Part shown: positions 58,009 to 64,000 of the stretch, piece by piece
How positions within the stretch are numbered: the first letter of the stretch is position 1
How the letters are laid out: every line of letters begins with the position of its first letter
Assembly: GCA_031271975.1 (NCBI GenBank)
Contig: JAISUR010000042.1
Location: forward strand, 19,903 to 83,902
Direction of reading: 5' to 3'
Origin: Propionibacteriaceae bacterium
Lineage (GTDB): Bacteria > Actinomycetota > Actinomycetes > Propionibacteriales > Propionibacteriaceae
Length of the DNA stretch: 64,000 nt
Made by a program: the position numbers and the translations under genes
Notes under the pieces: model-generated
Database searches by the model: none
The model's input: only the letters and a program-made list of their open reading frames with translations
What the model was told of the DNA's origin: nothing

Positions 58009-60711
58009 TCAGTGGGCGGCCAGGTGCCAGTTGGCGCCCGCTCCAACCGACACGTCGAGCGGCACGGCCAGCTCGACGGCGCCGCCCATCGCGGCCCTGA
58101 CCAGGGCTTCCAGGGCCTCGGCCTCGCCCGGCGCGACCTCGAAGACGAGCTCATCGTGGACCTGGAGCAACAGGCGTGACCGCAACTGTTGTTCGGCCAG
58201 GGCGTCGGCCACGCGGATCATGGCCAGCTTGATGATGTCGGCGGCGGACCCCTGGATGGGCGCGTTGAGGGCCATGCGCTCGGCCATCTCGCGGCGCATC
58301 CGGTTGTCGGAGTTGAGGTCGGGCAGGTAGCGGCGGCGGCCGAGCAGGGTCTCCGTGTAGCCCGTGCGGCGGGCCTCGGCCACGATCTGGTCGAGGTAGT
58401 CGCGGACCGGGCCGAAGATCTCGAAGTAGCCGTCCATGAGGGCCTTGGCCTGGGGCACGGGGATACCGAGCTGGCCGGACAGCCCGAAGGCGGAGAGCCC
58501 GTAGGCCAGGCCGTAGTTCATGGCCTTGACGTGGGAGCGCTGGTCCGGCGTGACGTCGGCCACGGGGACGCCGAAGACGCGGGCGGCCGTGACGGCGTGG
58601 AAGTCGCGGCCCGAGCGGAAGGCCTCGATGAGGGAGGCGTCGCCGGAGACGTGGGCCATGATCCGCATTTCGATCTGGGAGTAGTCGGCCGTCAACAGGC
58701 GGTCGAAGCCGGGGCCGGTGACGAAGCCCTGACGGAGTTGGCGGCCCATCGGCGTGCGCACGGGAATGTTCTGGAGGTTGGGCTCGGCCGAGCTGAGGCG
58801 GCCGGTCGCGGCCACGGTCTGGAGGTACGTCGTGTGGATGCGGCCGTCGTCGGCGATGGACTTCTGGAGGCCCTCGACGGTCTGGCGGAGCTTGATGGCG
58901 TCACGGTGGGCCAGGAGGTGGGCCAGGAACGGGTGCTCCGTCCGGGCGAACAGGCTGGTCAGGGCTTCGGCGTCGGTCGTGTAGCCGGTCTTGATCTTCT
59001 TCGTCTTGGGGAGGCGGAGCTCGTCGAACAGGACGGTCTGGAGTTGCTTGGGTGAGGCCAGGTTGACCGGGTGGCCGATGGCGTCGTAGGCGCCCTGTTC
59101 GGCGGCGCGGACCTGGCCGTCGAGCTCGTCCCAGAGCCGGTCGAAGAGGTCGGCGTCGGCCGCGATGCCGGTTACTTCCATGCGGGCCAGGATGCGCTCG
59201 AGGGGCAGTTCGACCTCCCGCAGGAGGTCGGCGGCGCGGCCCCGGCCGGCCAGGTCCTGGTCGAACGCGGCGGCCAGGTCGCGGACGGCGAGGGCGCGGC
59301 GGGCGGCGGTGGCCGCGTCGGCGCCCGTCTCGGCCGGGTCGGCGAAGTCGAGGGCGAGCTGGCCGTCCTCGGCGAGGTCGGCGGGGGCGCTGAGGTCGCG
59401 GTGGAGGAGGCGGCCGGCCAGGCCGTCGAGGTCGTAGCCGCGCTGGTCGGGCCAGGCGAGGTAGGCCGCCAGCTCCGTGTCGGAGACGAGGCCCTGGAGG
59501 TCCCAGCCGCGCGCCCAGAGGGCGCGGAGCGGCCCCTTGGCTGAGTGGGCGGCCTTGGGGACGGCGGGGTCGGCCAGCCAGGCGGCCAGGGCCTGGTCGT
59601 CGGCCGGGGTGAGGCGGCTGACATCGAGCCACGCGGTGGCGCCGTCCGGCGCGGCCAGGGCCACGGCCGTGACGTCGCCGCCCTGGGCGGACCAGCGGCC
59701 GGCCAAGTCCAGGCCGGTGACGGTGTCGCCGGACTCGGCGACAGCGTGACGGCGGAGCCACTCCCCCACGTGGCCTGGTTCGAGGACGGTCACGGCGACC
59801 GCGGCCTGGTCGAGGTCGGCGGCGGTCTCGTCGGCCGGGCCGATTTCCTCCAAGCGGGTGCGGAGGGCGCGGAACTCGAGGAGGTCGAAGATCTGGCGGA
59901 CGGCCTCGCGGTCCCACGGCTGGCGGGCCAGGTCTTCGACGGCGACGGGGAGGTCGAGGTCGCGGACGAGGGCGTTGAGCCGGCGGTTGCGGACGACGTC
60001 GGCGACGTGGGCGCGGAGCGACTCGCCGGCCTTGCCCGGGACCTCGTCGGCGCGCGCCAGGAGCTGGTCGAGGCCGCCAAATTGGGTCAGCCACTTGACG
60101 GCGGTCTTGGGGCCGACGCCGGGGACGCCTGGCAGGTTGTCGGAGGCTTCGCCGACCAGGGCCGCGAGTTCCGGGTACTGGGCCGGCGGGAGGCCCTGCC
60201 ACTGTTCGATGCCGGCGGGGGTGTAGTGCGCCAACGTGCCCTTGCCCTGTTGCGGGTAGAGCAGCGTGACGCGCTCGTCGACGAGCTGGATCGTGTCGCG
60301 GTCGCCGGACCAGACGTAGACGTCGTAGCCGGCGGCGGCGCCCTGGGTGGCGAGGGTGGCGAGGATGTCGTCGGCCTCGTAGCCGGGGCATTCGACCGAG
60401 CGGATGCGGAGCGCTTCGAGGACGGCCTTGATGAGGTCGGCTTGGCCGCTGAATTCGGGCGGGGTCTCGCCGCGCGTGGCCTTGTAGTCCGCGTATTCGG
60501 CCGTCCGGAAGCTGGTCCGGGAGACGTCCCAGGCGACGGCCACGTGGGTCGGGGCCTCGTCGCGCAGGAGGGCGATCAGGGTATTGGTGAATCCGAAGAC
60601 GGCGTTCGTCGGCTGGCCGGTCGAGGTCGTGAAGTTGCCGCGGACGCCGTAGAAGGCGCGGAACGCGACCGAATACCCATCGATCAGGAGGAGACGGGGG
60701 GCCTCGCTCAC
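58009..60711 (-). CDS. polA: DNA polymerase I
   Basis: A 900-residue enzyme for repair and Okazaki fragment processing. The N-terminal 5'-nuclease (GYSVAFRAFYG, ECPGYEADD, DRDTIQLV, GVPGVGPKTA) is intact. The middle 3'-5' exonuclease domain lacks the first catalytic DxE (it reads TGLDLAG), so proofreading is absent, as in mycobacteria. The polymerase has motif A DYSQIEMR, motif B KAMNYGLAYG with Tyr in the Phe762 position of E. coli, and motif C VHDELVF. GTG 60711 overlaps the pdtaR stop. The gene is noticeably richer in G+C than rpsA next door. Confidence 0.96.
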   Translation of the reverse strand: MSEAPRLLLIDGYSVAFRAFYGVRGNFTTSTGQPTNAVFGFTNTLIALLRDEAPTHVAVAWDVSRTSFRTAEYADYKATRGETPPEFSGQADLIKAVLEALRIRSVECPGYEADDILATLATQGAAAGYDVYVWSGDRDTIQLVDERVTLLYPQQGKGTLAHYTPAGIEQWQGLPPAQYPELAALVGEASDNLPGVPGVGPKTAVKWLTQFGGLDQLLARADEVPGKAGESLRAHVADVVRNRRLNALVRDLDLPVAVEDLARQPWDREAVRQIFDLLEFRALRTRLEEIGPADETAADLDQAAVAVTVLEPGHVGEWLRRHAVAESGDTVTGLDLAGRWSAQGGDVTAVALAAPDGATAWLDVSRLTPADDQALAAWLADPAVPKAAHSAKGPLRALWARGWDLQGLVSDTELAAYLAWPDQRGYDLDGLAGRLLHRDLSAPADLAEDGQLALDFADPAETGADAATAARRALAVRDLAAAFDQDLAGRGRAADLLREVELPLERILARMEVTGIAADADLFDRLWDELDGQVRAAEQGAYDAIGHPVNLASPKQLQTVLFDELRLPKTKKIKTGYTTDAEALTSLFARTEHPFLAHLLAHRDAIKLRQTVEGLQKSIADDGRIHTTYLQTVAATGRLSSAEPNLQNIPVRTPMGRQLRQGFVTGPGFDRLLTADYSQIEMRIMAHVSGDASLIEAFRSGRDFHAVTAARVFGVPVADVTPDQRSHVKAMNYGLAYGLSAFGLSGQLGIPVPQAKALMDGYFEIFGPVRDYLDQIVAEARRTGYTETLLGRRRYLPDLNSDNRMRREMAERMALNAPIQGSAADIIKLAMIRVADALAEQQLRSRLLLQVHDELVFEVAPGEAEALEALVRAAMGGAVELAVPLDVSVGAGANWHLAAH

Positions 60712-61331
60712 TTGTCGGCCTTGGCGGGCCGGCTGTGGTCGATCACGCCTTGGGCGACCTCGCGCATCGGCTTGCGGAGGTCCATGGCCGTCTTCTGGAT
60801 CCAACGGAACGCCTCGGCCTCGGTCAGGCCGAGCGACTCCTGGAGCAGGGCCTTGGCCTGGTCGACCACCTTGCGCGACGCCAGCCGCTCCTCCAGGTCG
60901 AGGACCTCGGCCTCGACGGCGAGGATCTGGTTGAAGCGGGCGAGGGCGACCTCGATGGCGGGGACGACGTCGGACGAGTCGAAGGGCTTGACGATGTAGC
61001 CCATGGCGCCGGCGTCGGTCGCGCGGTTGATGAGCTCGCGCTGGGAGAACGCGGTCAGCATGACGACGGCCGCGATCCGGTCGCCGACGATGGTCTCGGC
61101 GGCGGAGATGCCGTCGAGCTTGGGCATCTTCACGTCCATGACGACGACGTCGGGCTGGAGCTGGCGGGCCAGCGCGATGGCCTCCTCGCCGTCGGCGGCC
61201 TGGCCGACCACGTCGTAGCCCTCTTCGGTGAGGAGTTCAACAAGGTCCATCCGGATCAGCGCCTCGTCCTCGGCGACGAGGACCCGCGGTTGATCGGGCT
61301 CGGGAGTGTTCTTCTGGGTCACGAAGGGCAT
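60708..61331 (-). CDS. pdtaR: ANTAR-domain response regulator, PdtaR type
   Basis: A 207-residue two-component regulator. The receiver has acidic residues E21/D22, phosphoacceptor D66 in VVMDVKMP and Lys in YIVKPFD near residue 116. The C-terminal ANTAR domain (about 145-200, KALLQESLGLTEAEAFRW) binds paired RNA hairpins and prevents termination. In mycobacteria PdtaR pairs with PdtaS, whose gene is elsewhere. A GTGA junction joins it to polA, so regulator and polymerase share an mRNA. GAGGTGG precedes the ATG. Confidence 0.95.
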   Translation of the reverse strand: MPFVTQKNTPEPDQPRVLVAEDEALIRMDLVELLTEEGYDVVGQAADGEEAIALARQLQPDVVVMDVKMPKLDGISAAETIVGDRIAAVVMLTAFSQRELINRATDAGAMGYIVKPFDSSDVVPAIEVALARFNQILAVEAEVLDLEERLASRKVVDQAKALLQESLGLTEAEAFRWIQKTAMDLRKPMREVAQGVIDHSRPAKADK

Positions 61332-61390
61332 TCTTCCACCTCAGCCCAACACCAGGGCAACCGGACCACGCCACCGGGGCCAGGGACTGC

Positions 61391-62704
61391 TCACTCGTTG
61401 GCCAGCAGAGCCACCATGTAGATGGGCCAGTAGACCACGGCCCCGCGCCGCTCCGTGTTGGTCTCGGCCAAGACGTAGGCGTGTTGGATGTCGTAGTTCT
61501 TGACGGCCAGGGCGTTGTCCAGGGCCTTGTGCGAGAGATAGTTCCGCGACGACTTGACCTCAAGGGCCGTGACGCCGCCCGCCCTGTTTTCGAGGACGAA
61601 ATCCAACTCCCCGACCTGGCGGTTGGTGAAGTAGCGCAAGTCGAACCCGTGCGCTGCCAACTCCTGGCCGACCGCGTTCTCATACACACCCCCCAGGTTC
61701 GCGCCCGGCTGGCCGGCCAGGATGGCCTGCGCCACAGGTTTCGGAAATGCCCCGGTCAGCAGCCCGACGTCGGAGTAGAAGAGCCTGAACAGGCTGCGGG
61801 ACTCGTTGATGAGCAGCGGGCTGACGGGCTCCCTGACGTTGTAGGCGGCGAGGGCCACCCCCGCGCGCAGCAGCCAGAGGAACTCCTCCTCGACCTGCGC
61901 GAAACGCCGGACGTCCGCGATGGAGCTCAGCCGGAAACGCCTGTTCTGGGTCGCCAGTTCTGACGGCACCAGGTCGTAGATGTTCTGGATGACCAGGCGC
62001 CTGTCCCTGGGCGCGTACTGGCTGATGTCGCGGCGGTAGAAGCGGCGCACGTCCTCCTGGACCGTGCGCACGGGGTCCAGGGAATGGGCGCGGGCGAACC
62101 CCGCCACAGCGTCGGGCATCCCCCCGACCAGGAGGTAGCGCCGCCACAACTCCAGCAAGCGGCGATGCAGGTGGTCCGCGACGGGCTCCGTGTCGGCGAA
62201 GTGCTGGCGCAGCCTCGCAAAGGCTTCGTCCGGAACGCCGTTCGCCCAGCAGAACTCCTCGAAGTCGAGCGGGAACATCTGAACCTCAGTCACGTATCCC
62301 ACCGGCAGCGAGCGCACGTTCTCCAGCGCGATGCCCAGCAGCGAGCCGGACAGGACGTAGTCGTAGTCGCCCCGGTCGACCAGGAACTTCACCCACGTGA
62401 CGATCTCAGGGCACTCCTGGACCTCGTCGATGAACACGAGCGTCTCGCCGGGCACGAGCGGCGTGCCCGAAGCCACGCTGAGCCGGAACGCCAAGTCCTC
62501 GGCGCTGCTCGCCTGGCGGAAGGAGTCCCGCGCGGCCCTGTCATCGATCAGGTTGAACTCCACTAGGCGGGGGTAGCGCGCCCGGGCAAACTCGCGGACG
62601 AGGTACGTCTTGCCGACCTGGCGCGCCCCCGTGACGAGAAGAGCGGTACCGGAGCGGCTGCCGCCCCACTGCTCGAAGCGCCGCCACGCCTTGCGAGTAA
62701 GCAC
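61391..62704 (-). CDS. AAA ATPase with DUF4143 domain
   Basis: A 437-residue protein of the ATP-binding DUF4143 family. Walker A GARQVGKT at residues 26-33, Walker B VFIDEVQE near residue 96, a sensor region SGSLLG, and a C-terminal DUF4143 part with GELDFVLE and ALEVKSS that resembles a PD-(D/E)xK nuclease core. The function of the family is not established; members are patchy and often mobile or near defence genes. GTG 62704 has GGGAGG 5 bases upstream and a TACACT/TTGTCG promoter. It looks accessory rather than part of the polA operon. Confidence 0.9.
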   Translation of the reverse strand: MLTRKAWRRFEQWGGSRSGTALLVTGARQVGKTYLVREFARARYPRLVEFNLIDDRAARDSFRQASSAEDLAFRLSVASGTPLVPGETLVFIDEVQECPEIVTWVKFLVDRGDYDYVLSGSLLGIALENVRSLPVGYVTEVQMFPLDFEEFCWANGVPDEAFARLRQHFADTEPVADHLHRRLLELWRRYLLVGGMPDAVAGFARAHSLDPVRTVQEDVRRFYRRDISQYAPRDRRLVIQNIYDLVPSELATQNRRFRLSSIADVRRFAQVEEEFLWLLRAGVALAAYNVREPVSPLLINESRSLFRLFYSDVGLLTGAFPKPVAQAILAGQPGANLGGVYENAVGQELAAHGFDLRYFTNRQVGELDFVLENRAGGVTALEVKSSRNYLSHKALDNALAVKNYDIQHAYVLAETNTERRGAVVYWPIYMVALLANE

Positions 62705-62744
62705 AGAGACCTCCCCTCGAGACTGACTTCGCTTGCCGCAGGCC

Positions 62745-62775
62745 AGTGTACGACACATTTGCACGATTTCGACAA
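62745..62775 (-). promoter_or_regulatory. promoter of the DUF4143 ATPase gene
   Basis: TTGTCG (62775-62770) and TACACT (62750-62745) on the minus strand are 19 bases apart, in an AT-richer patch. The leader of about 35 bases ends in GGGAGG. The remaining 62776-62994 shows no gene. Confidence 0.5.
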
Positions 62776-62982
62776 GACCTTGGAGACACTTATGCAGATA
62801 TTTGTCGTGCTCTGACTGTCACTTTTGCCATGTTTCGCCGGGGACGTGACCGCCACTCGCGGTCAAGGGCAGGCCGACCAACGATCACCGGCACTGCGCC
62901 CCGCCGCGCGGCCGGTTGACCACCACGGCGGGCGCGTCAGCGGCCTCCAGCGCTGGCGCTCACGGGCAGTTGCGGGACCTGC

Positions 62983-62988
62983 CAAGAT
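62983..62988 (+). promoter_or_regulatory. weak -10 hexamer of the ADP-ribosylglycohydrolase gene
   Basis: CAAGAT ends 6 bases before ATG 62995. It is a poor match but has the leaderless spacing; the peptidase E gene has the same hexamer. Confidence 0.35.
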
Positions 62989-62994
62989 TGGTCC

Positions 62995-63960
62995 ATGGAG
63001 TTGTCGGCGGGGGCCCGGGATCGGGCGGCGGGTGTGTTGCTCGGGCAGGCCATTGGTGACGCGCTCGGTGTGCCCTACGAGTTCGCCGCCCCCGTCAAGG
63101 CCGGTGAGGCCCGGATGATCGGCGGCGGACTTGGCCCCTACGCGCCGGGCGAATGGTCCGACGACACCCAGATGGCGTTGTGCATCGCCCAGGTCGCGGC
63201 CGCGGGGGCCGACCTGACCACGGACGACGCCCTCGACGCGGTCGCCGAAGCCTTCATCGGCTGGAAGGGCCACGGGGCCAGCGACATCGGGCGTCAGACG
63301 GCGACCGTGCTGGCGCGGGCCTCCGCGCGTGACGCCGGGACGCGCCTGTCCCACCGGATGACCGCTGTCTCGATGGAACTGGCCCAAGACGGCCGCGCCG
63401 GCAACGGCGGTTTGATGCGGACCGCGATCGTCGGTCTCTCCGCGCTGGATTCCGCCGAGCAGACCGCCCTGGCCGCCGCACGGGTCTCCGCCTTGACCCA
63501 CGCCGAAGCCCGCTGCGTCGACTCGTGTGTCTTGTGGTCTTTGGCTGTCAGGAACGCCGTCCTCACCGCCGCACTCGACCTCCGCGGCGGCCTAGCCTAC
63601 CTGCCGGCCGAGCGCCGCGGTCGGTGGGAGGAATGGATCGCCGAAGCGGAGACGAAGGACCCCTCGACGTTCACGCCCAACGGGTACACCGTGACGGCCC
63701 TTCAGGCGGCGTGGTCCGCCATCGTCGCCACCCAGACCGTGGCCGGGCCCGACCACGTGTCCGCCGCCCTGCACCTGGCCATCTCCATCGGCGACGACAC
63801 CGACACGGTGGCCGCCATCGCGGGCGGCCTGCTCGGCGCCCGCTGGGGCGCGGAACGGCTGCCCAGAGAGTGGGTGGACCAAGTTCACGGCTGGCCTGGG
63901 CTCAACGCGGCAGACCTGACCCGTCTCGGCCTGGCCGTCGCAGGCACACCACTGGCTTAA
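62995..63960 (+). CDS. ADP-ribosylglycohydrolase family protein (DraG type)
   Basis: A 321-residue all-helical dinuclear-metal hydrolase that removes ADP-ribose from proteins or small molecules. The metal-binding motifs are complete: GDALG near residue 21, WSDDTQM near residue 54, GNGGLMR near residue 136 and IGDDTDTVAAIAGGLLGA near residue 262. Full length. No partner ADP-ribosyltransferase is in the window. It is divergent from the DUF4143 ATPase over a 290-base gap; the RES toxin at 29.3 kb is a distant NAD-linked gene, with no evidence of a link. Beyond its stop only 40 bases remain. Confidence 0.94.
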   Translation: MELSAGARDRAAGVLLGQAIGDALGVPYEFAAPVKAGEARMIGGGLGPYAPGEWSDDTQMALCIAQVAAAGADLTTDDALDAVAEAFIGWKGHGASDIGRQTATVLARASARDAGTRLSHRMTAVSMELAQDGRAGNGGLMRTAIVGLSALDSAEQTALAAARVSALTHAEARCVDSCVLWSLAVRNAVLTAALDLRGGLAYLPAERRGRWEEWIAEAETKDPSTFTPNGYTVTALQAAWSAIVATQTVAGPDHVSAALHLAISIGDDTDTVAAIAGGLLGARWGAERLPREWVDQVHGWPGLNAADLTRLGLAVAGTPLA

Positions 63961-64000
63961 CGGTTGGCCCCGGCGGACGCCGGGATCTGTCCTGGGGGGG

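Noticed and set aside
58901..60391. 496-residue Arg/Pro-rich frame within polA
   Set aside because: Low-complexity product of extreme GC in another phase; polA is complete and conserved.

Overview
The window is high-GC DNA from an actinobacterium (Actinomycetota). Markers confined to or typical of that phylum are spread across it: a WhiB2-type regulator, DUF3499, DUF5719 and DUF3043 proteins, a PdtaR-type ANTAR response regulator beside polA, an LCP-family ligase, a mutA/mutB pair and an Lrp-type stand-alone RAM protein. Several gene neighbourhoods match the order I remember from mycobacteria and other actinobacteria (NlpC/P60–DEDD nuclease–trpD; erpA; gcvT–pepA; coaE–rpsA–polA–pdtaR). I cannot name a genus. 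Many genes start 6-7 bases after a TANNNT hexamer with no Shine-Dalgarno, which implies leaderless transcription and helped decide several starts.

Layout. 1-6.1 kb: the 5' end of metG, two tandem PiT phosphate transporters, a PLD-fold lipoprotein, and an ECF sigma factor coupled to a membrane-anchored protein. 6.1-13 kb: a HerA-like ATPase, then meaB convergent with mutAB (methylmalonyl-CoA/propionate metabolism). 13-17.9 kb: an APH-fold kinase, small YjdI/YjdJ-like proteins, a CDF metal exporter and the SIS/Trm112/DUF3499 operon. 18-26.3 kb: an envelope glycoconjugate region (DUF5719, a 1000-residue GT2 membrane protein, WhiB2, ManC, a Tat-type serine-hydrolase lipoprotein, LCP ligase).

26.3-35 kb: purE, peptidase E, guaA, a RES/Xre toxin-antitoxin pair with a striking array of four CTTGAC boxes, and a tightly overlapped aroG-ltaE-aroE-aroK operon, then an acyltransferase. 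35-44.2 kb: an esterase, a putative metallopeptidase lipoprotein with a NlpC/P60 hydrolase, a DEDD exonuclease/GIY-YIG fusion, a cyclophilin operon, and the operon DUF3043-small ORF-erpA-receiver-trpD.

44.4-53.1 kb: a secreted DNase I-fold protein with alternating VCBS-type repeats, gcvT, pepA coupled to a flavoprotein, and a secreted protein with 14 leucine-rich repeats and SLH-like repeats. 53.1-61.3 kb: a chain of palindromes, then uvrB, coaE, rpsA, polA and pdtaR, all on the minus strand. 61.4-64 kb: an AAA/DUF4143 ATPase and an ADP-ribosylglycohydrolase, which look accessory.

I found no rRNA, tRNA, CRISPR array, transposase or phage gene. The nearest things to an unusual system are the RES/Xre module with its promoter-spanning operator array, the two secreted repeat proteins, and the structured intergenic elements at 53.1-53.35 and 55.7 kb.
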